From: an uncultured Saprospiraceae bacterium
GTDB taxonomy: Bacteria > Bacteroidota > Bacteroidia > Chitinophagales > Saprospiraceae
Reading direction: 5' to 3'
Assembly (NCBI GenBank): GCA_937928405.1
Contig: CALFWZ010000210.1
Location: 1-58,846, forward strand
Length of the DNA: 58,846 nt
Of the stretch, positions 8,803-17,798 are shown piece by piece. Under the pieces are notes generated by a model. That model did no database searches, was not told the origin of the DNA, and saw nothing but the letters and a program-made list of their open reading frames with translations. Each line of letters opens with the position of its first letter. The first letter of the stretch is position 1. The position numbers and the translations under genes were made by a program.

Positions 8803-9362
8803 AAAAGCTACTCTACTCATTTATTTTAATTTTCTGTTCTATCACCATCGCTCAAGCTGGCGGTGATCCGATCAAGAAATTTTATAGAAAATACAAGAAA
8901 AAAGATCAGGTTTTTAATATCACACTGCCGGGTGTTTTGACGCGGACCTGTGTAGGAATTGCCAGCCTCTTTGTACACGATAAAGAGGCAAGGGCTGGAT
9001 TGAAATTAGCTAGAAAAGCCAAAGGAATTCGAGTATTGGTAGACGAAGGTCAGCAGGTGTCAAAGGCCGCCGGGAAAGCATTGATTAGAGATCTCAGACA
9101 AAAGGGGAATATGGAGCAATTGGTGGCGATTAAAGATGATGGTAATTACACGGTGATTATGGGAAAGATTAATGGAAAGAAGATCAAAAAAATTGTCGTC
9201 ATTAATTTTTCAGAAGATCAATTTACGATGGTAGCCATCAAGAGCCGCCTAAAGATGAAACACATCAATAAAATGCTGAAAGCATTGCAGCGTAAAAGTC
9301 GAAAAGAAAAGGCTAAGCATAAAAAGAAAACGGTAGAAAAAAAGAAGGAGCCGATGGCATGA
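8799..9362 (+). CDS. Secreted DUF4252-type protein with basic tail
   Basis: The 187-residue protein has a signal peptide (about 1-20, ending AQA). It shares its middle part with the previous gene, including a DDGNYTVI stretch comparable to DEGNHVKI there, so the two are tandem paralogues. The last 40 residues are very lysine-rich (for example KEKAKHKKKTVEKKKE), which suggests binding to acidic polymers or a disordered tail. It is translationally coupled to the preceding gene by an ATGA overlap and is the last gene of the sigma operon. The function is unknown. Confidence 0.7.
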   Translation: MKKLLYSFILIFCSITIAQAGGDPIKKFYRKYKKKDQVFNITLPGVLTRTCVGIASLFVHDKEARAGLKLARKAKGIRVLVDEGQQVSKAAGKALIRDLRQKGNMEQLVAIKDDGNYTVIMGKINGKKIKKIVVINFSEDQFTMVAIKSRLKMKHINKMLKALQRKSRKEKAKHKKKTVEKKKEPMA

Positions 9363-9363
9363 T

Positions 9364-9420
9364 TTATTTGTTGAACGGTTGATTTGTTGAATCTGCCTTT
9401 GCCGGCAGGCAGGTCGTTGA
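9364..9420 (+). repeat. Dispersed repeat: octamers plus GC palindrome
   Basis: Imperfect GTTGAATG/GTTGATTT-type octamers at 9368-9392 lead into the palindrome TGCCTTTGCCGGCAGGCAGG at 9394-9413. The same GC palindrome recurs at several intergenic sites in this window. Confidence 0.6.
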
Positions 9421-9505
9421 AATTCCAAAACAGTATCTTCAATTTCATGTTTTAAATCAATGTAAAATTATTTGAATGATCGATTAAAAAAAGAAAATAT
9501 TGTTT

Positions 9506-9566
9506 AATCAACAAATCAACAAATCAACAAATCAACAAATCAACAAATCAACAAATCCGCACATCA
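9506..9566 (+). repeat. Six perfect CAACAAAT octamers touching the end of raiA/hpf
   Basis: Six uninterrupted copies of CAACAAAT run from 9509 to 9556. They are followed by a TCCGCACATCAA-type unit that overlaps the stop codon of the minus-strand gene at 9564. The same octamer family occurs at many gene borders here. Confidence 0.9.
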
Positions 9567-9860
9567 ATAAGGTCGTCTCGCTTTTTTTTCTTTAATCAAT
9601 TGTCTTTTTGAACGTTGAAAAGCATCATTAAATGCCTTCATTCTATCTTCATCACTATCACTGATAACAACGTCATTGCCAGGGATATGTACCCGAATGG
9701 TACAAGATACTTCATTGGCGTTGTTCCCATCACCTGCTTTGAAATAAATTTCCGTTTGTGTAATACGGTCTTCGTATGCTGTTAAAGTCTGCATCGTATT
9801 TTCAATATGTTGTTTCTGAGTGTCTTTAAGGACAAACTGAGATTCGATAAGTACTTTCAT
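9564..9860 (-). CDS. hpf: Ribosome hibernation-promoting factor / RaiA family
   Basis: The 98-residue protein is the size of short HPF/RaiA proteins. It shows the family pattern of beta strand, helix, strands, helix: an N-terminal KVLIESQF strand, a helix over about 13-28, an ITQTEIYFKAG strand, a CTIRVHIPG strand, and a basic C-terminal helix (RMKAFNDAFQRSKRQLIKEKKARR). Proteins of this family bind the 30S decoding region and silence ribosomes in stationary phase. It is a single gene, divergent from enoyl-CoA hydratase. Its stop codon lies inside an octamer repeat tract. The choice between hpf and raiA cannot be made from sequence alone. Confidence 0.8.
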   Translation of the reverse strand: MKVLIESQFVLKDTQKQHIENTMQTLTAYEDRITQTEIYFKAGDGNNANEVSCTIRVHIPGNDVVISDSDEDRMKAFNDAFQRSKRQLIKEKKARRPY

Positions 9861-10082
9861 AATGTTAATTTTTAATTAGTTATGTGAATCAGGAATTCTG
9901 TTTAAATTTCAGTTTTTGATTTATCTTAATTTATAATTTTTTCTCTTTTTATTTGTAAAAGGATTCAAGTATGGTTTTGTTCTGGATATATACCAATTTC
10001 TTTGGGTAATGTAGGTAAAAAAAAGGAAGTGCCACCAAAAAAGTGTTTTAAAACTTGTTTTATTTCTTTCTTCGAAGTTGTT

Positions 10083-10090
10083 TATCTTTG
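10083..10090 (+). promoter_or_regulatory. -7 promoter box of the enoyl-CoA hydratase gene (TATCTTTG)
   Basis: It is an exact TAnnTTTG match, 14 bases before the ATG at 10105. It lies inside the frame that could start at a TTG at 10078, which rules out that longer start. Confidence 0.6.
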
Positions 10091-10104
10091 CGAAAAAAAA
10101 TAAG

Positions 10105-10887
10105 ATGACTTACGAAATTCTCAAAATAGCAGATAACGACGGAATCCTTACCGTTACTATTACCCGTGAAAAGGCCTTGAATGCCCTCAACCGTCAAACT
10201 TTTGATGAGCTAGAACATTTTTTTAATAATGCCTTGACCGATTATCCTCAGATGACGGGAATAATTCTGACGGGGGCTGGACCCAAGTCCTTTGCGGCCG
10301 GTGCAGACATCTCTGAATTTCTGACCTTAGGAAAAGACGGCGCCGCCAAAATGTCTCGTCGCGGTCAGCAAATTTTTGATAAAATAGAATATTTTCCAAA
10401 GCCAGTCATTGCAGCCGTTAATGGCTTTGCACTCGGTGGTGGTTGTGAATTAGCGATGGCTTGTCACTTACGGATCGCGAGTGAAAATGCTCGTTTTGGC
10501 CAACCAGAAGTAAACCTTGGTATTTTGCCTGGCTATGGTGGAACCCAACGGTTGACGCAATTAGTCGGTAAAGGAAAAGCCATGGAATTATTGCTAACTG
10601 CCGATATGGTCAAAGCACCAGAAGCACTTAGTCTAGGATTGGTTAATCATGTCGTTCCTGCGGAAGAATTACTTGCCAAGGCCACCGAAATCCTTAAAAA
10701 GACTGCTACTAAAGGACCCTTAGCCATCGCTCGTTGTATCCAATGTGTCAATGCTAATTTTGACGAAACGGTCAACGGCTACGACGAGGAAGTAAACGCT
10801 TTTGGAGAAATTTCTAATACCCAAGATTTTATTGAAGGAGCTACGGCCTTCTTGGAAAAACGTGCGCCTAAATTTACCGGTAAGTAG
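10105..10887 (+). CDS. Enoyl-CoA hydratase/isomerase (crotonase family)
   Basis: The 260-residue protein has the full family length. The substrate-binding stretch is FAAGADISEF (64-72). The oxyanion-hole and first catalytic Glu region is NGFALGGGCELA (E115). The second Glu lies in FGQPEVNLG (E135), followed by PGYGGTQRL. Both catalytic glutamates of true hydratases are present, so hydration of 2-enoyl-CoA to 3-hydroxyacyl-CoA in fatty-acid or related degradation is likely. It appears to be a single-gene unit. The start is placed at ATG 10105 because a -7 box covers the upstream alternative. Confidence 0.9.
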   Translation: MTYEILKIADNDGILTVTITREKALNALNRQTFDELEHFFNNALTDYPQMTGIILTGAGPKSFAAGADISEFLTLGKDGAAKMSRRGQQIFDKIEYFPKPVIAAVNGFALGGGCELAMACHLRIASENARFGQPEVNLGILPGYGGTQRLTQLVGKGKAMELLLTADMVKAPEALSLGLVNHVVPAEELLAKATEILKKTATKGPLAIARCIQCVNANFDETVNGYDEEVNAFGEISNTQDFIEGATAFLEKRAPKFTGK

Positions 10888-10899
10888 TTTCTGTTGATC

Positions 10900-10960
10900 C
10901 TGACTGCCGGCAGGCAAGGTGTTGAACTGTTGAATCGTTTATAAATCAACAAAATTTATC
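10900..10960 (+). repeat. Dispersed repeat: GC palindrome plus octamers
   Basis: The palindrome CTGCCGGCAG (10904-10913) is followed by GTTGAACT and GTTGAATC octamers and an ATCAACAAAA unit, just after the enoyl-CoA hydratase stop codon. Confidence 0.65.
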
Positions 10961-11107
10961 GCATTGATAGACGAGCGCTTAAATTAAACAACCTTTTAAC
11001 CATAAAAGACGTTAAAAAATAGGACCTAAAACAGTAGCGATGCCGTGCTCTTTTATAGGAAAAAATAAGTTGAAGTTGAAATGTTGAGGTCTAATCAAAG
11101 ATGGCAC

Positions 11108-11165
11108 CGCAACCATTCAACACCTCAACTATTCAACTATTCAACTATTCAACCATTCAACAAAA
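11108..11165 (+). repeat. CAACTATT/CAACCATT octamer tract directly before the ferredoxin start
   Basis: Octamers CAACTATT (three copies, 11126-11149) and CAACCATT run in phase up to 11157. The last CAAC sits 3-7 bases before the ATG at 11168. Any ribosome-binding region of the ferredoxin mRNA therefore lies within the repeat. Confidence 0.85.
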
Positions 11166-11167
11166 AG

Positions 11168-11485
11168 ATGATAAAACTCACCGTAATAGATCGCGAAGAT
11201 CAACCCCACGAATTGGAAGCACCCACAGACATGAACATGAATCTGATGGAAATCTGTAAATCTTACGAACTCCCCGTCGAAGGTACTTGTGGCGGTATGG
11301 CGCTTTGCTCTACTTGTCATGTATATGTACAATCTGATCACAAACTTCCAGACCTTTCAGAAGACGAAGAAGATATGTTGGATCAAGCTTTTTTTGTAGA
11401 TGATAATAGTCGATTGGGCTGTCAGTTGCGGATCACGGATGCGTTGGATGGCTTGGTGGTGCGGTTGGCTCCGGTGGGGGAGTAG
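11168..11485 (+). CDS. 2Fe-2S ferredoxin, adrenodoxin type
   Basis: The 105-residue protein carries the cluster ligands C41, C47, C50 and C85 in the adrenodoxin spacing C-x5-C-x2-C-xn-C, within EGTCGGMALCSTCHVYV and RLGCQL. An acidic helix (SEDEEDMLD) matches the partner-binding helix of this class. It carries electrons between a reductase and an oxygenase or cluster-assembly enzyme, but no such partner gene is adjacent. The start is ATG 11168, because the longer frame from 11081 would translate the octamer repeat tract. Confidence 0.92.
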   Translation: MIKLTVIDREDQPHELEAPTDMNMNLMEICKSYELPVEGTCGGMALCSTCHVYVQSDHKLPDLSEDEEDMLDQAFFVDDNSRLGCQLRITDALDGLVVRLAPVGE

Positions 11486-11487
11486 GT

Positions 11488-11505
11488 CTGGATGTCGACG
11501 TCCAG
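11488..11505 (+). repeat. Imperfect 18-bp palindrome after ferredoxin
   Basis: CTGGATGTCGACGTCCAG is nearly self-complementary and starts 3 bases after the stop codon. It is followed by AAACGATTTTAAAG, so it is at best a weak terminator. Confidence 0.45.
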
Positions 11506-11657
11506 AAACGATTTTAAAGACCTACTTGCCTATTGACCTAGATGGGCCAACGGGAGGTAGATGATTTATGTCTTGGTCTGGGGAGTCATTGCGTTTTATT
11601 CTATAATTTTATCCTGTTTTTGATGATAATTTTCATTGGATGCTCCGCTAGCTGATC

Positions 11658-12844
11658 TTATAGTATTGAATAGCCGAATATTATTGAAAATGTTTGGAAA
11701 CTTGAAGTCCAGCCTGGATAGCCTCTTAAAATTTCTCTAGGGGTTTGATATCTTAGTTCTATGCTGTATTTATCATTTTGTTTATAACCTACTCCTAATG
11801 CCCAATTAGAAATGGGCTCAATTTCTAAATCATCTCCGAATTCATAATCAATTTTTGCATTGTTTATGATATCAAGAATTATGGAGCCATTAACAAAAAT
11901 TTTAGATTTTTGATTAAAAAAGAAATAGTGCCTTATTCCGATAGGAACTTCAATTGATTTGTAATCGATTTCGACAATTTGGTTGGTTAGTTCTTCTTTT
12001 GAGATAAAATACCGATAGGTGGGTTCAACGATTACCGTCCATTTATTTTTGTTAAACGGGAGGATGAATTCTGCTTCAACTCCAAGTCTAACACTTAATC
12101 TATTTCTAAAATCTGTATCTTTAGAGCTTAAAGCTATACTTCGAGTAGCAAGACTTGAATTATTAATTCCTAGTCTTAAATTCAAGTTAAATAAATTCCT
12201 TTTTTGTATTTTTTCGTAATTGACATATGCTGTATTGGTGCATTGATGATATGCCATGAAAAAATCTATTAACTCTTTTTTAAAGTATTTTAAATTTTGG
12301 ATTTTTTCTACTTTGAGTGTTGGACATTTCAAGGTATGCCATAATTGGCTTTTATATTTTTGATTTTCACCAATTTTCTGCTCGGCGATTTCATAAAATT
12401 TGTAAACTAACTGTTCAATAGGAGCATTTTCCTTATTATAAAAGTATCTGGTTACTTTTTTATTTTCGTAGAGATATAGATTTGCGCTACCTTCAATTAA
12501 CACTTTTAAAAATAAAGTTTCCTCTATAAATTCAGGCGCTTTAATTAGACTTAATTTATCCATATCATTACTAGAGTGATCAATTTCTACTTTTCTTCTT
12601 ATATATTTGGAAAAATTATTTATACCAAATTCTTTGATGGAGGTTATAGCACCTGTTTTTACTTCACCATCGGATAATAATTTAAATTTAAATTCTGTTG
12701 GGTTTTTTCCCAATCATTATTTTTGATAAAACAATCAATTTTTTCGTTAGAATTATTAATATAATATCCCTGTTCAAATAATATCTGACCGTAGCTACTG
12801 AAGGAATAAATAATAGCTAAGAAAAGTAGGTATTGTTTCTTCAT
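11658..12844 (-). pseudogene. Frameshifted outer-membrane barrel protein gene
   Basis: Two overlapping frames together make one protein of about 395 residues. The first (from ATG 12844) starts with signal peptide MKKQYLLFLAIIYSFSSYGQ and reads to CFIKNNDWEK. The second continues NPTEFKFKLLSDGEVKT. I recall the join DWKNNPTEF as common in related Bacteroidota proteins. On the minus strand the break falls in a run of six A (GGGAAAAAACCC, about 12708-12713), and one extra A restores the frame. The C-terminal half is barrel-like (LRLGINNSS, VRLGVEAEFILPF, ending FGYSIL). It may be a true frameshift mutation, a homopolymer sequencing error, or slippage-controlled expression. The function is unknown. 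Confidence 0.8.
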
Positions 12845-13081
12845 GATATCTTAAAATTATTAATTTAGATTTTTAATCTGGGCATAGTTACAGAAATATT
12901 CTGGATTTTTCCGATTTAAAGGGAATACCAAATTTAATCAGAGCTTGTTATTGGCATAATATTTTACAAATACCTAAAAATCCTTCGTCGAATAAAAGAC
13001 CATCCCTGTCGACAATATTGGTTATATTCTAAGAAAATAATTATATTGTAGTATAATTTTTAACACTAAAAAACTCAATTA

Positions 13082-13930
13082 ATGAAAATATTTGATCGCT
13101 TATCCAATGGTTGGAAAATTGGAAAGATGAGCTTGAAAACGATCCATGACCATCCATCTTTGATGTTATTTCCGGTGGTCTCCGGTATTTCTCTAATTTT
13201 AGTAACCCTTAGTTTTTTTGGTGGCGGGTACTTGCTTTTTGGAGGTTCCATTACTGAGTTAGGAGATGAAGTCACTATTTCCACTAGTCTTGATATGATG
13301 TCATATCTCGCCATTTTTGCGTTTTATATCCTCAATTATTTTGTCATCGTCTTCTTTAATGTTGGACTAGTACATTGTGCTAGGAAGATATTGAATGGAA
13401 AAGAAACCTCGGTAGGAGAAGGGATTAATTTTGCGCTTTCTCGGATCAGTACCATTTTTGCGTGGTCTGTTTTGGCTGCTACGGTTGGTATGATCTTGAA
13501 AACGATTCAAGAGCGTGCGGGTGCGATCGGCGGTATGATCACGGGGCTGATTGGGATGGTTTGGGGTATCGCTACATTTTTTGTGGTTCCGGTTCTTGCC
13601 TTTGAAGAGGTGACGCCGATACAAGCTGTTAAACGCTCCGCGTCGATTATCAAAGAAAAATGGGGAGAAAGTCTTGGAGCAAATTTTAGCTTCGGATTAT
13701 TTAGTATACTTGGTTTTTTCTTGGTGGTCCTTCCTACTGGATTTATTTTTGGAGCAGCGCTTCATCCTGTTGCTGGCATCATCATGGGTATTATTCTATT
13801 CCTCATTTTACAAACCGTCGTATCCGCAGCGAGTATGATTTTTCTAACGGCTGCCTACGAGCATGTTAATGACAACCCCAATCAGTATTTTGATGACGAC
13901 TTATTAGATGATATGTTTGTTGGAAAATAG
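13082..13930 (+). CDS. Multi-pass membrane protein, DUF6159-like
   Basis: The 282-residue protein starts with MKIFDRLSNGWKIGKMSLKTIHDHP. This short amphipathic stretch precedes about six hydrophobic segments (near 30-52, 70-95, 115-140, 148-170, 200-225, 228-255). The acidic C-terminus is cytoplasmic by charge pattern. The N-terminal phrase and length match the DUF6159 family as I recall it. No enzymatic motif is visible and the function is unknown. It is a single gene followed by a hairpin terminator at 13965. Confidence 0.7.
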   Translation: MKIFDRLSNGWKIGKMSLKTIHDHPSLMLFPVVSGISLILVTLSFFGGGYLLFGGSITELGDEVTISTSLDMMSYLAIFAFYILNYFVIVFFNVGLVHCARKILNGKETSVGEGINFALSRISTIFAWSVLAATVGMILKTIQERAGAIGGMITGLIGMVWGIATFFVVPVLAFEEVTPIQAVKRSASIIKEKWGESLGANFSFGLFSILGFFLVVLPTGFIFGAALHPVAGIIMGIILFLILQTVVSAASMIFLTAAYEHVNDNPNQYFDDDLLDDMFVGK

Positions 13931-13964
13931 TATTGGATTGCGTTTTTAAAAGATAAAAATATTT

Positions 13965-14008
13965 CAAGTCATCAAGAAACTTTTGTTTTTTGGTGGCTTG
14001 TTTTTTTT
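13965..14008 (+). terminator. Rho-independent terminator
   Basis: The stem CAAGTCATCAA pairs with TTGGTGGCTTG (two G-U pairs) and is followed by eight T. It ends the membrane-protein transcript. Confidence 0.75.
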
Positions 14009-14129
14009 AGTAAGAAAAAGACAGCATAAGTCTTAAAAAATTTGCTTAGTTTTATAAAAGTGATTTATAGGTGGTAACCATTCACCATACTATCGCTTCT
14101 ATTCCTACAAACTCCTAAATCCATTTGCT

Positions 14130-16457
14130 ATGAAAAAAACAATCACTTTCTTCTTTTGTATATTCGTAATAAATTTATTAGCGCAAAACAATTTTGAGCA
14201 ATATTCTACCGTCGGAATCACTTATGAAGACTATCAAATACTGGTGGAAGATCCTAGTCATGGCTTAGCTATTGACCATTTCCATAAAAATGAATCCGCG
14301 CTTTTAGAATTTGTTTTTAGCCAAAACGAATTGCGTCAACTAACGGACCGTGGAATATCCTATGAGGTAATTATTGAAAATTATATAAGTCATTTTCAAA
14401 ACCTTGTCAATGAAACCTCGCGTCTTAGGACGGCTTCCTGCGGGCTGGATAATTTTGATGATGGGAATATGGGTGGTTATCATACTTTTGACCAAATGGT
14501 CACGCATATTAATTCAATGGAAAATTTATATAATGACTTTGTTTCTATTTCCGAAATTGGACAATCTATCGAAGGTCGTCCGATCTTTGCAGTGAAAATA
14601 TCAGATAATCCGGACGTAGATGAATCAGATGAAGAAGGCGTTGTTTACTTTGATGCCCTCACGCACTCAAGAGAACCAATGTCCTTAGAGTCAACCCTGT
14701 ACTATATGTGGTGGCTACTTGAAAATATGGGGACTGATCCGGAAGTCGACTACCTAGTTCAGAATAGAGAAATGTATTTTGTTCCTATCGTCAATCCAGA
14801 TGGATATGTTTTTAACGAAGCAATGGCTCCAAACGGAGGTGGACTCTGGAGAAAAAATAGACGGAATGCTGGCAATGGATGTTTTGGGGTAGATCTTAAT
14901 CGAAATTATTCAAAAGGATGGGGTTTAAATAGTGGTTCAAGTAATGATCCTTGTACTGAAATATATCGCGGAGAAAACCCTTTTTCAGAACCTGAAGCAG
15001 CGGCAGTAGCCAATTTTTTAGCACAGATCGATCCGTCCATCGCCTTTACGATCCATACTTATGGAGATAAATTTTTATCTCCTTGGGGCTATGTAGACTC
15101 GTTAGCTAGCTATGAACTATATGCAGAGTTTGTTTCTGAATTTATACCAGCTAATTACGACGGTTATGGTACTACCGCTAAGATGTTGGGGTATACTTCT
15201 AGCGGAACGACCCGTGATTATTTACATTCAGAGGGTGTTCTTGGATGGACACCTGAAATTGGACATTCTTTTTGGGAATCACCATCCGTAATTTGTGATC
15301 GGGTAGAGGAATTTAGGAAAACGATGAAATACCTTAGTTGGGTATCGGGAAATTATACCTGTTTTCATGATTTTACCTTACATAATCAACCTATCGGAAC
15401 TGGAGATATTATTACGATGGACATTCGTTTAAAGAATAGAGGGTTAACCAAATCTGCCACCAATGTTTCTGTAGTCCTAACGTCTACGCACCCTTCCATC
15501 AACACCATTCAAGGGCAAGCTGATTTTGGAACGATCAACCAACGAGCATATGCTAGCAGTGAAAATGGTGCCTTCCAATTCGAGGTGACAGGAGCCGTAA
15601 ACCCTGGCGAGCGAATTCCGTTTATAGTAGATGTATTTCAAAACAATACGCTTTCATACAGAAAAACTATTTATGTTACCGCTGGAGTAGAAGAAGTGCT
15701 TTATCAAACTGATTTTGAAACGGACAATGCCTGGCTAGATCAAGTGCTCGATTGGGATACTAGTTTTATGGATGCGGTTAGTGGTTTTCATAGTTTTGCG
15801 GATTCGCGTTATGGTAATTACGCTGGCAACACCAATGCTCAAGTTATCATGTCTCAACCGGTAGACTTGAGCCTTGCTACGCTTCCTTATGCAAGTTTTA
15901 ATGCGAAGTGGTCATTAGAACCAAATGCTGATGTAGTTTCTTTTATGGCTTCCACTAATGGAGTAAGTAACTGGGTATCGCTCCCTGGATTATATACCAA
16001 CGCCCTAAACGAATACACGAACAATAGTCATTGGGTGCAAGAGCGAGTTGACCTTAGTGCTTTTATAGGCGAACCGGAAGTTTATTTTGCTTTTTTACTT
16101 GACGCGGATTTCTCGGTACACAGCGACGGGATTTATATTGATGATTTTAAAGTGAGTGATTATACTTCTCCAATGATGACGAATGTCAATGAGCAAGATG
16201 CTGGATTAAATAATTTACGATTAACGCCAAATCCAACCAAGGACCAAGCCCTGCTCGCTTTTAATTCGTTAAATAATCATTCGACGCTGCTACAGATATA
16301 TACCTTAAGTGGAACGAAGGTGTTCCAAAAAACATTAGAACTAACTAGCGGCTTGAATACAATCCCCATCAATACGCAATCGTACCCAGCTGGCTTGTAT
16401 GTTATTCAACTAATTTCTGATGAAGAGATTTTGCGCCTTAAGTTTGTGGTTGATTGA
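14130..16457 (+). CDS. Secreted M14 zinc carboxypeptidase with T9SS C-terminal domain
   Basis: The 775-residue protein has a signal peptide (1-19). The propeptide-like region runs to about residue 105, and the peptidase domain covers about 110-400. Zinc ligands are H179 and E182 in THSREP, and H309 in TIHTYGD. The catalytic Glu is E376 in TPEIGHSFW. A substrate-binding DLNRNY motif is also present. About 410-500 is Ig/CARDB-like, and about 520-680 is a MAM/jelly-roll-like domain. The last 80 residues (NLRLTPNPTKDQALL, YTLSGTKVF, PAGLYVIQL) form a type A sorting domain for type IX secretion. It would trim C-terminal residues from external peptides. A strong terminator follows it. Confidence 0.9.
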   Translation: MKKTITFFFCIFVINLLAQNNFEQYSTVGITYEDYQILVEDPSHGLAIDHFHKNESALLEFVFSQNELRQLTDRGISYEVIIENYISHFQNLVNETSRLRTASCGLDNFDDGNMGGYHTFDQMVTHINSMENLYNDFVSISEIGQSIEGRPIFAVKISDNPDVDESDEEGVVYFDALTHSREPMSLESTLYYMWWLLENMGTDPEVDYLVQNREMYFVPIVNPDGYVFNEAMAPNGGGLWRKNRRNAGNGCFGVDLNRNYSKGWGLNSGSSNDPCTEIYRGENPFSEPEAAAVANFLAQIDPSIAFTIHTYGDKFLSPWGYVDSLASYELYAEFVSEFIPANYDGYGTTAKMLGYTSSGTTRDYLHSEGVLGWTPEIGHSFWESPSVICDRVEEFRKTMKYLSWVSGNYTCFHDFTLHNQPIGTGDIITMDIRLKNRGLTKSATNVSVVLTSTHPSINTIQGQADFGTINQRAYASSENGAFQFEVTGAVNPGERIPFIVDVFQNNTLSYRKTIYVTAGVEEVLYQTDFETDNAWLDQVLDWDTSFMDAVSGFHSFADSRYGNYAGNTNAQVIMSQPVDLSLATLPYASFNAKWSLEPNADVVSFMASTNGVSNWVSLPGLYTNALNEYTNNSHWVQERVDLSAFIGEPEVYFAFLLDADFSVHSDGIYIDDFKVSDYTSPMMTNVNEQDAGLNNLRLTPNPTKDQALLAFNSLNNHSTLLQIYTLSGTKVFQKTLELTSGLNTIPINTQSYPAGLYVIQLISDEEILRLKFVVD

Positions 16458-16524
16458 GTTATTTTATTTTTCGGATGGAATAGATATGGTATTATTATGC
16501 TTTTAAACAGATAATCTATTTCAG

Positions 16525-16567
16525 GTCATCAAGGAATTTCTTATTTCTTGATGACTTGTTTTTTTTA
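16525..16567 (+). terminator. Rho-independent terminator
   Basis: The perfect 9-bp stem GTCATCAAG/CTTGATGAC (16525-16533 and 16547-16555) is followed by TTGTTTTTTTT. It terminates the carboxypeptidase mRNA and lies just before the convergent gene end at 16588. Confidence 0.85.
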
Positions 16568-16587
16568 GTTTATCCAACTACTTACCT

Positions 16588-17616
16588 TCATACTTCTGGT
16601 GGAAATACTTTTATACTTAAAAAAAAGATGATCCCTGATAAAAATATGTTAAAGCTCCATAAAAGATAAAAGTCCGTATCTAAAGCATCCTCATTAATTC
16701 CCACGATGGAATAACCTGGTAATCCTAGTGAACTACAAAATTTAGCAAACGCAAATAAAAATGGAGTGGCTGGTTTTGTTTCAAATGAATGAATGGTAGA
16801 TTCATATCCACGAATTCTTATTGCTATATTTTTTTCAATGACTTCTTTGTCAAGTTCTTCTACTCCGTCTCCATCTCCTAATTTAATATATAACGCACAG
16901 TTATCAACGCTTAATTTTACACCATAGTTGGGTATATATTCCTTGCCACCTTTTTTTTCGTAGTAATATATTTTAAGGTTACTTTTGGGATCTAATTCGA
17001 CTTCATATTTTCCTCTAATCTTTGAAAAAAAGCTTCTTTTGATGTTTAATTTGGGAGTTGGAATCTTTTGAACCTTATCTAACAGCAGTTCACAACAATC
17101 TATCTCGTTATTGATTACTTGCACTTTTAAGGTTGAATCTTGGGATATCTGTTTACTAATTTGTTTGTCAAATTTATATTCTCTATTCCCAACTTGATAA
17201 AAACAAGCCTTAACAAATGCTGCTGAACTATTTATGCACAACGCACCATATCCAATGACTAACAATAAAGAAAGATAGGTGAAAACTGAATTTTTTTTTA
17301 TAAAATAGGCTTTTAAAAGCCGCTTTAGATAATTAAAATATATGGCTGAAAGTATGGCATAGGCGGTATATATAATGGTGGAAAATATCGTAAATATAAA
17401 TCTTGCATTAGAAGATAAATCTGATAGATACCAAAATAAAATTATTATGAGTGGAGAATATAACCAAAAGGAGAATTTGAAGGGACTCTCTATAGGACTC
17501 AATATTTCAGTCCATCTAATTTCTTCAGATATTGATCTGAATAAAAGATGAAGTCCAGATAAATAACCTGAGAATCCAATAGCAAAAAGTAAAATTTTTA
17601 ATAATTGATAGATCAT
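16588..17616 (-). CDS. Hypothetical membrane protein
   Basis: The 342-residue protein has about four hydrophobic segments in its first 140 residues (near 4-25, 48-65, 72-95, 113-135). A charged soluble region of about 170 residues follows, and then one membrane helix at about 318-338. The soluble part is rich in Lys and Asp (GKYEVELDPKSNLKIYYYEKKGG) and would lie on one side of the membrane between helices. No motif, family or enzymatic residues are recognised. It is a single gene. The next gene on the same strand is the subtilase, about 180 bases downstream of its start on the other side. Confidence 0.6.
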   Translation of the reverse strand: MIYQLLKILLFAIGFSGYLSGLHLLFRSISEEIRWTEILSPIESPFKFSFWLYSPLIIILFWYLSDLSSNARFIFTIFSTIIYTAYAILSAIYFNYLKRLLKAYFIKKNSVFTYLSLLLVIGYGALCINSSAAFVKACFYQVGNREYKFDKQISKQISQDSTLKVQVINNEIDCCELLLDKVQKIPTPKLNIKRSFFSKIRGKYEVELDPKSNLKIYYYEKKGGKEYIPNYGVKLSVDNCALYIKLGDGDGVEELDKEVIEKNIAIRIRGYESTIHSFETKPATPFLFAFAKFCSSLGLPGYSIVGINEDALDTDFYLLWSFNIFLSGIIFFLSIKVFPPEV

Positions 17617-17798
17617 TGGTAAATGATGGTATTCATAATACTAGAACTAACAATTAAAATTAATTTTTTGTTTTCTAATTTAAATAAGCAAAGTAAAACT
17701 GGAAACTTAATTTTTTGTACAAAGATTAACTTGTCCAAGGGTTGGGTCCCGTTTTACTTTGCCTATTTATTTTTAATAATCAATCATAATGATAACCT

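Noticed and set aside
9218..9448. 76-codon minus-strand frame at the end of the sigma operon
   Set aside because: Antisense to the lysine-rich tail of a real gene plus repeat sequence.
11081..11167. 29-residue N-terminal extension of the ferredoxin
   Set aside because: It would be translated from the octamer tract; the ferredoxin family starts at the ATG at 11168.
12690..12730. Programmed -1 ribosomal frameshift at the A6 run
   Set aside because: A -1 slip would restore the frame, but the zero-frame codons (GAA AAA ACC) are not in the canonical slippery phase and no downstream stem-loop was recognised. A mutation or sequencing error is simpler.
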